Assembly: GCA_043746555.1 (NCBI GenBank)
Contig: JAYTQU010000396.1
Span: 1-7,115 of the forward strand
Source of the DNA: CAZQYC01 sp043746555
Lineage (GTDB): Bacteria > Pseudomonadota > Gammaproteobacteria > Steroidobacterales > Steroidobacteraceae
Reading direction: 5' to 3'
DNA: 7,115 nt
In this document: positions 1-5,648 of the stretch, in pieces
How positions within the stretch are numbered: position 1 is the first letter of the stretch
Layout of the letters: each line of letters opens with the position of its first letter
Notes under the pieces: generated by a model
The model's input: the letters and a program-made list of their open reading frames with translations, nothing else
What the model was told of the DNA's origin: nothing
Databases searched by the model: none
Program-made: the position numbers and the translations under genes

Positions 1-374
1 TTCGTGCGGCCGGTTTGAAACTTGGACTTGTTACCAATGGACGCGCCGCGTTCCAACGCTCCGTATTGGAAAAGCTGGCTATTGCTAATCTATTCGACAC
101 CGTTTTAATTTCGGAAGAGGAAGGAGTCAGTAAGCCGGAGCGAGAAATATTTGTCCGGGCGTTGCACCGACTCGGAGTTACGGCGAAGTCGGCAGTGTTT
201 GTCGGCGATAGCGTTGCTGCCGACATAGTTGGCGCTAAGGAGGCCGGCCTCGTTACCGTCTGGAAATGCAACAATGCAGAGGTGGCGACGTTGAACTGCG
301 CCGACTACACTATTGTGAATATCGACGAATTGCGTAAGTTGCCTTTCATGCTTTCGACCGCGGGTCGTGACTAG
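1..374 (+). CDS. HAD-superfamily hydrolase, C-terminal part (5' end outside window)
   Basis: The frame is open from nucleotide 3 and ends at TAG 372-374. It reads RAAGLKLGLVTNG at the start, so the TTG at 15 is internal and the true start lies upstream. Three of the four HAD motifs are visible: motif II (T in VTNG), motif III (K in SKPEREIF) and motif IV (GDSVAADIVGAKEAGL, with the acidic pair that binds Mg2+). Motif I (DxDxT, with the nucleophile Asp) and the cap must lie to the left of the window. The short spacing and the form of motif IV fit the HAD-IA group of cytosolic small-molecule phosphatases or haloacid dehalogenases. The substrate cannot be told from this part. The fold assignment is firm. 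Confidence 0.85.
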   Translation, partial: RAAGLKLGLVTNGRAAFQRSVLEKLAIANLFDTVLISEEEGVSKPEREIFVRALHRLGVTAKSAVFVGDSVAADIVGAKEAGLVTVWKCNNAEVATLNCADYTIVNIDELRKLPFMLSTAGRD

Positions 375-421
375 CTATTGGGCGAACGGCATTTGCAATC
401 GAAATTCTCTGCGGCGCGACA

Positions 422-592
422 TTGACCGACGAAGCACTAGTGACCGACGAAGTGCTGGATTCCGATTCCATCATCCTTAACGAAGTGCAGCGCATTTTAC
501 TGGTGCGATCGATCCAGAAAATGCGTAACGACGATCGCCTCATCGAGTCCAGCAAACGAAAGCACAGTGCAATCTCCGAGTTCATTGACTAA
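422..592 (+). pseudogene. Short open frame without ATG, possible remnant of a small membrane protein
   Basis: Frame 2 is open from 371 (directly after TGA 368-370) to TAA 590-592, but has no ATG before codon 50. The only plausible starts are TTG 422, GTG 440 or GTG 452, and none has a good Shine-Dalgarno site. The translation looks protein-like: an acidic N-terminus (TDEALVTDEVLDSDSIILNEVQ), then LVRSIQKMRNDDRL and a charged end SEFID. From memory, similar starts (IILNEVQ) and ends belong to small proteins with membrane helices between these two blocks. Here the blocks are nearly joined and no membrane helix remains, which suggests an in-frame deletion. It could also be a genuine small ORF or chance. 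The opposite-strand frame over the same stretch is rich in Ser and Arg and less convincing. Confidence 0.35.
423..458 (+). repeat. Imperfect 18-bp tandem repeat, two copies
   Basis: Positions 423-440 and 441-458 match at 15 of 18 bases; both begin TGACCGACGAAG. In the frame of the small ORF the copies encode T-D-E-A-L-V and T-D-E-V-L-D. The unit is a multiple of three, so gain or loss would keep the frame. It probably arose by a local duplication. Confidence 0.6.
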
Positions 593-601
593 TGATCGGC
601 G

Positions 602-1636
602 TTATCGGATCGACAAGTCGGCTTGCGCGGGCGATACGCCTGTGTCGCGAATGCATCCGCATCCAATGAGTGTGTCTGCGATCGCATCGGCGAGTGGCGT
701 TTGCGGTTCGTTACCGATCCGAGCTCGCAGCTTTGCATTGTCCAGCTCGATGGCCGTGTTCCACAAATTACGCATTTCCAGCATTTCCTTGCAAAGTTCC
801 ACGAACGGCGCGCCGGCGCGAATGGCCCACCATGGAAACGGCACAGCACGTCGCGAACTGATACCTGCTGCGCGACAGACGGATTCCACCATCTCGCGGT
901 TGCGTAGCACGTGCCCTCTGAAGTGATACGTGTCGAATGCCGGCATGGCGTGACGTTGTTGTAAGAGGCGCACCATGGCCTCTGCAACATCGGGCAGATA
1001 GGCCCAGCTGTGATTGATGTAGGCAGGGCCTGGGTTGAAGACAAAGCGAATGGGATTCCCGGCGCGAATCATGCCGCTCGTTAACCAACTGCTGTTGCCG
1101 CGCGGACCGAAGAAATCGCCGGATCGAACCACGAGTGCACGAATGCGATCCCAACTTGCGTCGCGCAGACGCTCTTCCATTTCCGTACGAATACCGCCTT
1201 TGTGCGTTTGTGGATTTTGTGGCGACTCTTCACGCAACAACGGAAATGCGTCTTTATCGTAGTTGTAAATCGTCCCAGGTAATAATACCGTCGCTTTGAA
1301 AAGAGCGGCCGCGGCGATCGTGTTGTCGAGCATTGGCAATGCCAATCCGCGCCAGTTATGGTAGTTCGCGGGATTGACCGCGTGCACGATCACCGATGCA
1401 CCGTACGCAGCATCGACAACGTCTTCGCTGCGCATGGCGTCGCCCTCGCGCCACTCCAAATAAGGATGTTTAAACGCATCCGCGCCGCTTGGCGCTTTGC
1501 GCGCCAACGCGCGAACCTGCCAACCGTGACGAAGCAATGCTCGCATCACTTCGCTGCCGATGCCGCCGTTGGCCCCAAGCACCAGCGCGACTCTGTTTTC
1601 TCGATGGCGGTTATCTCGATATCGTTCGCGAATCAT
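602..1636 (-). CDS. Atypical SDR / NAD-dependent epimerase-dehydratase family protein
   Basis: A 344-residue cytosolic protein with an N-terminal Rossmann fold. The strand VALVLGANGGIGSEV (residues 16-30) holds the GxxGxxG dinucleotide-binding motif, and Asp66 in EGDAM is the usual adenine-contact position. The segment LLPGTIYNYDKD (118-129) corresponds to the STxxVYG strand of extended SDRs. The helix that normally carries YxxxK reads THKGGIRTEMEERL (144-157), so both catalytic Tyr and Lys seem replaced; a Y-x-x-x-K match at 124-128 lies in the wrong place. VVRSGDFFGPRG (169-180) and the C-terminal substrate region follow the NAD-dependent epimerase layout. This points to an atypical SDR that binds NAD(P) but may be a reductase with other residues or a redox sensor. 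ATG 1636 is chosen because it is the first start before the Rossmann strand and has a weak AAAGAG upstream. The gene faces a LysR gene and may be controlled by it. Confidence 0.85.
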   Translation of the reverse strand: MIRERYRDNRHRENRVALVLGANGGIGSEVMRALLRHGWQVRALARKAPSGADAFKHPYLEWREGDAMRSEDVVDAAYGASVIVHAVNPANYHNWRGLALPMLDNTIAAAALFKATVLLPGTIYNYDKDAFPLLREESPQNPQTHKGGIRTEMEERLRDASWDRIRALVVRSGDFFGPRGNSSWLTSGMIRAGNPIRFVFNPGPAYINHSWAYLPDVAEAMVRLLQQRHAMPAFDTYHFRGHVLRNREMVESVCRAAGISSRRAVPFPWWAIRAGAPFVELCKEMLEMRNLWNTAIELDNAKLRARIGNEPQTPLADAIADTLIGCGCIRDTGVSPAQADLSIR

Positions 1637-1705
1637 AGGATGCTCTTTGAATTCTTGAGGACTGTGGGCGATGATTATTGTTCGCCTGCTTCACGCAAAA
1701 CGGAA

Positions 1706-1733
1706 TTGCGAAAAGTTGTATCTCTGGTATACA
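1706..1733 (+). promoter_or_regulatory. Candidate sigma70 promoter of the LysR gene
   Basis: TTGCGA (1706-1711) and TATACA (1728-1733) are separated by 16 bp. Transcription would begin near 1740, which leaves about 50 nt of leader before ATG 1792 but none before ATG 1741. The -10 element lies inside the TGTAT-N7-ATACA palindrome. Confidence 0.4.
1717..1733. promoter_or_regulatory. Candidate LysR-type operator between divergent genes
   Basis: The inverted repeat TGTAT-N7-ATACA contains the T-N11-A core (T1719, A1731) typical of LysR-family binding sites. It lies between the divergent SDR and lysR genes and overlaps the likely -10 of the regulator, as in self-repressing LysR circuits. A weak SDR promoter on the minus strand (TAATCA, complement of 1672-1677) would put the box centre near -60, the usual LysR recognition position. 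The binding itself is inferred. Confidence 0.5.
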
Positions 1734-1791
1734 GATTTGCATGACCCCACCTCGACACAAATCGCCAGCAACAGACCCAAAGCGACTTTCG

Positions 1792-2733
1792 ATGACCAAC
1801 GACGCAGTGGACCGAGGCTCAGCCCAAAGCTCGGCCCGGAGCGACTGGAGTTTATACCGCTCGTTTTTGGCGGTGGTGCGAACCGGGAGTTTGTCGGGCG
1901 CAGCGCGCGACCTTCGAATCACGCAGCCAACTGTGGGGCGCCAGATTGCAACGTTGGAGAAATCGCTCGGCGGCAAATCGCTGTTCACGCGATCGCAAAA
2001 TGGTTTGCTTCCAACCGATGTCGCTCGCGAGTTATTGCCGCATGCCGAAGCCATGGCGTCGGCGGCGGACGCTTTAATGCGAGCAGCGTCGGCGCAATCG
2101 CACGAAGTCGCGGGCACGGTTCGCTTGTCGGCGAGTGAAGTGGTCGGCGCGGAAGTGTTGCCGTCCATGCTCACGGAATTTCGCGACAGCTATCCGAACG
2201 TGTCGGTCGAGTTAGGACTCGACAACCGCCCGGTCGACTTACTGCGTCGCGACGCCGACATCGCCGTGCGGATGGTTGCGCCCACGCAGCAGGCTTTAGT
2301 GGCCAGAAGAATTGGAACTGTCGCACTGGGTTTGTATGCAACGAGGCGCTACATCGAAAAGCATGGCGTGCCGCAAAACCTCGACGATTTGCGTCGCCAT
2401 TCGATGATCGGCTTCGATTCGACTTTGCCGCCGGATAGAATCATGCAGGCTTTGCCGGTCAAAATCACGCGCGACTTCTTTTCTCTACGTTGCGATAGCG
2501 ACCTTGGTCAATTGGCCGCTTTGCGAGTTGGGTACGGCATCGGCGCTTGTCAAGTTGGAATCGCACGCCGCGATCCGGAGTTAATTCCTGTCCTCGCCGA
2601 CCAATTCTCTTTTCAAATGGAATTTTGGGTCGTCATGCACGAGAACCTCAAGAAAGTGGAACGCATTCGCCTGATGTTCGATCACCTGGTTCGAAGATTG
2701 TCGGACTTCGTCGAGCATTCTTCGCGCGCGTAA
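1792..2733 (+). CDS. LysR-family transcriptional regulator
   Basis: From ATG 1792 the protein has 313 residues, close to the family norm of about 300. Residues 19-78 form the winged helix-turn-helix, starting DWSLYRSFLAVVRTGSLSGA with the recognition helix around ITQPTVGRQIATLEKSLG. A linker helix follows (about 79-105). The periplasmic-binding-protein-like effector domain starts at GTVRLSASE (about 109) and includes DIAVRM and VGYGIGACQ. The frame stays open upstream through ATG 1741 and TTG 1678. The predicted promoter and the position of the HTH favour 1792, although no start has a strong Shine-Dalgarno site. Its divergent position suggests that it controls the SDR gene at 602-1636 and itself. 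The effector is unknown. The N-terminus is the only uncertain part. Confidence 0.9.
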   Translation: MTNDAVDRGSAQSSARSDWSLYRSFLAVVRTGSLSGAARDLRITQPTVGRQIATLEKSLGGKSLFTRSQNGLLPTDVARELLPHAEAMASAADALMRAASAQSHEVAGTVRLSASEVVGAEVLPSMLTEFRDSYPNVSVELGLDNRPVDLLRRDADIAVRMVAPTQQALVARRIGTVALGLYATRRYIEKHGVPQNLDDLRRHSMIGFDSTLPPDRIMQALPVKITRDFFSLRCDSDLGQLAALRVGYGIGACQVGIARRDPELIPVLADQFSFQMEFWVVMHENLKKVERIRLMFDHLVRRLSDFVEHSSRA

Positions 2734-2751
2734 TTTTGATGAATTAATTTT

Positions 2752-2761
2752 AAAAGCTTTT
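2752..2761. repeat. AAAAGCTTTT palindrome after the LysR gene
   Basis: A 10-base perfect palindrome in an AT-rich patch, 19 bases after the LysR stop codon. With the GC-rich hairpin about 35 bases further on, it may help end transcription of the LysR gene. There is no loop, so a stable RNA stem from this alone is unlikely. Confidence 0.3.
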
Positions 2762-2796
2762 GTCTTGGCCATGCGCTTGACGCCGGCTCGCATTAT

Positions 2797-2824
2797 CGCC
2801 CGACGCCGCGAATGGCGTCGGGCG
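2797..2824. terminator. GC-rich hairpin between convergent genes
   Basis: CGCCCGACGCC (2797-2807) and GGCGTCGGGCG (2814-2824) form a perfect 11-bp stem with a 6-base loop. It lies between the end of the LysR gene (2733) and the end of the minus-strand esterase (2856), where a bidirectional terminator is expected. Neither strand has a following T-run, so it is not a textbook intrinsic terminator. It could instead be an RNA-end stabiliser or a REP-like element. Confidence 0.5.
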
Positions 2825-2855
2825 GGATTGGTGCGCAATCTTTCAAATCGAGAAA

Positions 2856-3971
2856 CTAGCCGAATGGTCCGCGCGCCGGAGGAGGCGGTGGCGGTGGAGT
2901 CCATGATCCGCTGGCGATCTTGCCGCCTTTTGCGGACACCGCGAGACCGATAATTTTGTCGGTAATGTTCGGTTCATAACCTTCGGTGTGACCTTTCTGC
3001 ATTTTCACAACGTCAGCGACGACGCGGCCGTCTTTGCAATTCGGGAATTGATAAACGAGCGCACGTCCGGATTTCGGATAGTGACCCCAACCGTCGAAGC
3101 CGGGATCTTGACGAGTGGAATCCCACACATAACCTTGTTTCGGATCGATCACATCGGGCAGTTGCACGCGCTTGCCGCAGGCAAATTTATCGGCAAGCGG
3201 TGACGTGTCCGCGGGAATCGATTCATATTCGCCATTCGAAAAGATAAATGAGTAGTCGCAAGCGCCACCGGGCGGGCCGGCAGGTGTTGCTGGCATGCGC
3301 GGCACACTGGTAGCGGCATTCGCCGCACTTGCGGCGCCGCTCTTATAAACAGGTATGCCACCCACGAAACCGCGATTGGCGAACGTGACGGCGCCGACTC
3401 GTCCGCCGGATAAGCTGACGCGAACATCGACTTTGTCTTTGAAGTAGTCCGTGCACACGATTCGACTCGATGTGAGGCCACCTTGGCTGTGACCCATGAG
3501 AATAAAATGATCGACATTTTGTTTGCCCACGGTCGCCACAACTAGATCGACGATGTTGTGTAAGTACTCGTCGTCCGCTTCGCTCCAAAAACGCGTCGGC
3601 GATCCAGGAGTAATCACAACGAGCTTGTATTTGTCCTTCACGTCCATCGCGGGAAAATAGTTACGCTGCCAATTGGCGTAAGAACCGTAGCCGTGCAAGC
3701 TCAACACGATGTTGACCTTGTCTCCGGGTTTGTAATCGGCCGGACAATCGAGAAAAAACGTGCGGCGAGTTTTCATCTCCACCGTGTTACCGGGTTGCGT
3801 GACCGTGGCGCTCGTACAATCGGTATCCGGGCAATGCCATAGCGGCGGCGCTGCGCAGTCCACACCGAGTAGTGTGTGCGCCTGCTGGGCCAGCGCGGAA
3901 CCCGCGCCAAAAATACCGAAGCTCAAAATGGCGAGCGCCATGCGGCGTATTCGTTGTGTCGATCGAATCAT
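2856..3971 (-). CDS. Secreted alpha/beta-hydrolase (PHB-depolymerase / feruloyl-esterase-like)
   Basis: A 371-residue protein with a Sec signal peptide: RIRR, a hydrophobic run MALAILSFGIFGAGSALA, and a cleavage site near ALA|QQ (residue 28). The alpha/beta-hydrolase core shows the oxyanion-hole motif HGYG (93-96), the nucleophile elbow GHSQGG (160-165, Ser162) and a late His in KGHTEGY (His328). I could not assign the catalytic acid with certainty. Eight cysteines (39, 47, 52, 76, 173, 238, 265, 312) in the mature part fit a disulfide-bonded exported enzyme. Residues 209-238 form an Ala/Pro-rich insert, and the C-terminus has seven Pro in a row (359-365) before ARGPFG. It probably hydrolyses an ester, as do secreted PHB depolymerases or feruloyl esterases; the substrate is not known. 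AAGGGGG (complement of 3979-3985), 7 bases before ATG 3971, is a strong ribosome site and fixes the start. Confidence 0.82.
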   Translation of the reverse strand: MIRSTQRIRRMALAILSFGIFGAGSALAQQAHTLLGVDCAAPPLWHCPDTDCTSATVTQPGNTVEMKTRRTFFLDCPADYKPGDKVNIVLSLHGYGSYANWQRNYFPAMDVKDKYKLVVITPGSPTRFWSEADDEYLHNIVDLVVATVGKQNVDHFILMGHSQGGLTSSRIVCTDYFKDKVDVRVSLSGGRVGAVTFANRGFVGGIPVYKSGAASAANAATSVPRMPATPAGPPGGACDYSFIFSNGEYESIPADTSPLADKFACGKRVQLPDVIDPKQGYVWDSTRQDPGFDGWGHYPKSGRALVYQFPNCKDGRVVADVVKMQKGHTEGYEPNITDKIIGLAVSAKGGKIASGSWTPPPPPPPARGPFG

Positions 3972-4002
3972 ATCAATTCCCCCTTCGTATTGAGATTTCT
4001 AA

Positions 4003-4024
4003 CTACAGACTTGGCGGTCTGTAG
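4003..4024. promoter_or_regulatory. TetR-like operator palindrome upstream of the esterase
   Basis: CTACAGAC (4003-4010) and GTCTGTAG (4017-4024) form a perfect 8-bp inverted repeat around TTGGCG. Its near edge lies 31 bases before the esterase ATG on the minus strand. The ACAGAC/GTCTGT half-sites resemble operators of TetR-family repressors. In RNA the same sequence could fold into a hairpin in the 5' leader. No TetR gene is in the window, so any regulator would be encoded elsewhere. Confidence 0.45.
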
Positions 4025-4258
4025 GCTATCGCTAAGTTTACAGCGAGTCGATTCGTTGTTGTTCTGCGATTGTCGAATGCGATCGCCAATACTTTATACG
4101 AGTTCCCGGCTGTACACGAGTGCCCTCCGGTCGCAACAAGAATTGTCGATGCGGCTCTAAATTGATTGTCCGGCTCAGCTCTGCCGCAATTTGGTTCTCA
4201 CGAGAGGCGGATCGCGCTAGAGGCTTTATAAAAGGTGAGCCCGAACGCTAAAGAAGAT

Positions 4259-4290
4259 GCGGACGCGCGTTCCAAAAACGCATCGTCCGC
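4259..4290 (-). terminator. Terminator of the small charged-protein gene
   Basis: On the minus strand GCGGACG and CGTCCGC pair as a 7-bp outer stem. GCGTT and AACGC form a 5-bp inner stem around a 5-base loop, with a 1x2 internal mismatch between the stems. The T-rich tail ATCTTCTTT follows. It begins 30 bases after the TAG at 4320-4322, as expected for a Rho-independent terminator. Confidence 0.6.
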
Positions 4291-4319
4291 AGCGTGTCTT
4301 AACCAATCATTTGCGGCCG

Positions 4320-4661
4320 CTATTTGCCGACGTGCTTGCTAAGGGCGTTTTCTTGCCGATTCAATGTCTTTTGTTCGGACTTTGTAATATGCCCGCCGTT
4401 CTGCGATGCCATGTCGCGCTCTTCCTGCCGAATCTGACGGTCGTCTTTGTGAAGATTCGCCGCATGTTGCTTGGTCATCTCGCCTTCCTTGACTTCCTTA
4501 TGGATGCGTTTGTTCTGATGGGCTAATCGATCGTTCACTTGATCGCGACGCGGGTGGGCTTTTTCCCATTTCGTCTCCTTGTCCGCGGCCATCGCGGCAG
4601 ACGTGCCGCCCGCGACTAACATGGCTGCAATAACACACGACAAAACTTTGTTCTTACTCAT
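4320..4661 (-). CDS. Small exported, highly charged helical repeat protein
   Basis: A 113-residue protein with a Sec signal peptide: MSKNK, a hydrophobic core VLSCVIAAMLVAGGTSA, and a likely cut at AMA|AD (residue 26). The mature part is almost all Lys, Arg, Glu, Asp, Gln and His and should be helical, with no other membrane segment. Two units about 30 residues apart look duplicated: EGEMTKQHAANLHKDDRQI (59-77) and GGHITKSEQKTLNRQENAL (89-107). The Gly-x-hydrophobic-Thr core of each sits between helices, somewhat like a degenerate EF-hand loop without the acidic ligands. I recognise this as a conserved hypothetical family of proteobacteria, with HPRR, NKRIHKEVKEGE and NGGHIT as recurring blocks, but know of no proven function. 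GGAG about 10 bases before ATG 4661 supports the start. It is probably monocistronic, with its terminator at 4259-4290. Confidence 0.8.
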   Translation of the reverse strand: MSKNKVLSCVIAAMLVAGGTSAAMAADKETKWEKAHPRRDQVNDRLAHQNKRIHKEVKEGEMTKQHAANLHKDDRQIRQEERDMASQNGGHITKSEQKTLNRQENALSKHVGK

Positions 4662-4730
4662 GACTGGACTACTCCGTAATTAGTTGATGATCGTTGCAGA
4701 AAACTCCGCGCCATATCCGTCGGGACATTT

Positions 4731-4753
4731 CCGTTGAGCTAATACCGTTGAGC
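4731..4753. repeat. Direct repeat CCGTTGAGC, two copies 14 bases apart
   Basis: CCGTTGAGC occurs at 4731-4739 and 4745-4753. On the minus strand, toward the charged small-protein gene, it reads GCTCAACGG-TATTA-GCTCAACGG. The copies lie about 70-92 bases upstream of that gene's ATG, a fitting place for an activator with two direct half-sites. The second copy overlaps the left arm of the 13-bp inverted repeat. The binding role is inferred. Confidence 0.45.
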
Positions 4754-4881
4754 ATGGTGTCGCGGATGATGAGTTAAACGCGGTGCGGCCTATTCGGTTG
4801 ACAAGCGCGTATCGTGTCTCGAGTGGCAAAGCCATTTGCGATGAGGATTCAGCGTAGGTACATTCCTCACACCATGCTCAA
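4748..4881. repeat. 13-bp inverted repeat pair, possible MITE-like remnant
   Basis: TTGAGCATGGTGT (4748-4760) is exactly inverted as ACACCATGCTCAA (4869-4881), with 108 bases between. AATAC occurs next to both ends (4741-4745 and 4880-4884), like a short target duplication, although the right copy shares two bases with the repeat arm. The interior holds no gene. It could be a tiny non-autonomous element, a regulatory loop site, or chance. Confidence 0.4.
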
Positions 4882-5027
4882 ATACAACACTCTTCACGTG
4901 CTACAGCTCGGAACAGTAGTATCTGTATTGTGCGCATCCGTTGATTTCGTCATTCTTAATAGAAGCGACGTCTCCCGTATGGGTCCGTGCGTGAGCTTAG
5001 GATGGCGATAGACATCGGAGGAAAGCA

Positions 5028-5648
5028 ATGTCCCGCAATAGACGCGTTCCGACACTATTAACGATAGCAGTTATTGCAATCGGCATGAATGGTTGCGCCA
5101 CCAAACCGCCGCGTTCGCTTGATAACATTTGCGATATCTTCAAAGAAAAAGCTCACTGGTACAAGGCCGCCAAATCCAGCGAGAAGAAGTGGCATTCGCC
5201 AATTCCGGTCACGATGGCGTTCGTCTATCAAGAATCGCGATTTCAAGCCAAGGCAAAACCGCCGCGGGAAAAAATCTTGTGGGTGATTCCGGGACCGAGG
5301 CCGAGTTCCGCTTATGGGTATTCTCAGGCCAAGGACGATACTTGGGATTGGTATCGACGGGATAGCGGCCACGGCAAAGCGGATCGCAACGATTTCGATG
5401 ACGCCATCGATTTCATCGGTTGGTACAACGCTCAGAGTCACGACCGCAATGGCATCGCGAACAACGATGCGTATCATCTCTACCTGGCTTATCACGAAGG
5501 ACACGGCGGTTTCGAGCGCCGCAGTTTCAAAAACGACCGCGCACTGCAAGTGATTGCTCGTGAAGTCTCGTCGCGCTCAATTCGCTACGCCAAGCAGTTG
5601 AGTGAGTGTCGTCGGGTTTTGGAGAAACCCTGGTGGCGACTTTTCTGA
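5028..5648 (+). CDS. Lipoprotein with lytic transglycosylase (SLT)-like domain
   Basis: A 206-residue protein with a lipoprotein signal: MSRNRR, a hydrophobic run LLTIAVIAIGM, then NGC with the acylated Cys23. From residue 35 it has a lysozyme-like fold of the SLT type. YQESRF (67-72) gives the catalytic Glu69, followed by SAYGYSQ (94-100), which matches the AxGLxQ motif of lytic transglycosylases, and AYHEGHGGF (154-162) near the late Y/N-rich helix. NICDIFKEKAHWYKAAKSSEKKW (34-55) is a conserved lead-in that I recognise from proteobacterial transglycosylase-like lipoproteins. It should cut peptidoglycan glycan strands from the outer-membrane side. The ribosome site GGAGG (5017-5021), 6 bases before ATG, is near perfect. 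Its stop TGA overlaps the next ATG (TGATG), which suggests coupled translation. Confidence 0.85.
   Translation: MSRNRRVPTLLTIAVIAIGMNGCATKPPRSLDNICDIFKEKAHWYKAAKSSEKKWHSPIPVTMAFVYQESRFQAKAKPPREKILWVIPGPRPSSAYGYSQAKDDTWDWYRRDSGHGKADRNDFDDAIDFIGWYNAQSHDRNGIANNDAYHLYLAYHEGHGGFERRSFKNDRALQVIAREVSSRSIRYAKQLSECRRVLEKPWWRLF

Larger units (their letters stand above)
3972..4319. other. Non-coding region upstream of the esterase
   Basis: 348 bases with no convincing gene on either strand. It is the leader of the esterase plus the 3' end of the small charged-protein gene. It holds the CTACAGAC palindrome (4003-4024), a T-tailed hairpin (4259-4290) and the AT-rich motif TTTATAAAA around 4225. I found no clear -35/-10 pair for the esterase. 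Confidence 0.5.
4662..5027. other. Non-coding region between divergent envelope genes
   Basis: 366 bases upstream of both the charged small protein (-) and the lipoprotein (+). It contains a 14-base-period direct repeat (4731-4753) and a 13-bp inverted repeat pair (4748-4881). A frame open at 4814-5011 has no good start or recognisable protein and I do not call it. I see no clear sigma70 promoter for the lipoprotein. Confidence 0.5.

Noticed and set aside
567..1744. Several plus-strand frames across the SDR gene
   Set aside because: They are shadows of the minus-strand SDR, which has a full Rossmann motif and family length.
1678..1791. Longer N-terminus for the LysR protein (TTG 1678 or ATG 1741)
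   Set aside because: It would add 17-38 residues with no family match and overlap the predicted promoter; ATG 1792 fits better, though 1741 is not excluded.
3149..3588. Minus-strand frames of 81-130 codons inside the esterase
   Set aside because: Out-of-frame shadows on the same strand as a clear alpha/beta-hydrolase; no start signals.
4798..4803. Perfect TTGACA hexamer
   Set aside because: No acceptable -10 lies 15-19 bases downstream, so I do not call a promoter.
4814..5011. 65-codon plus-strand frame before the lipoprotein gene
   Set aside because: It starts at GTG with no ribosome site, the translation matches nothing I know, and it crosses the inverted-repeat element and the promoter region.
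5058..5549. Minus-strand frame of 163 codons inside the lipoprotein gene
   Set aside because: It is a mirror of the transglycosylase frame, rich in Ile/Val/Arg with no motifs, while the plus strand has a strong ribosome site and lipobox.
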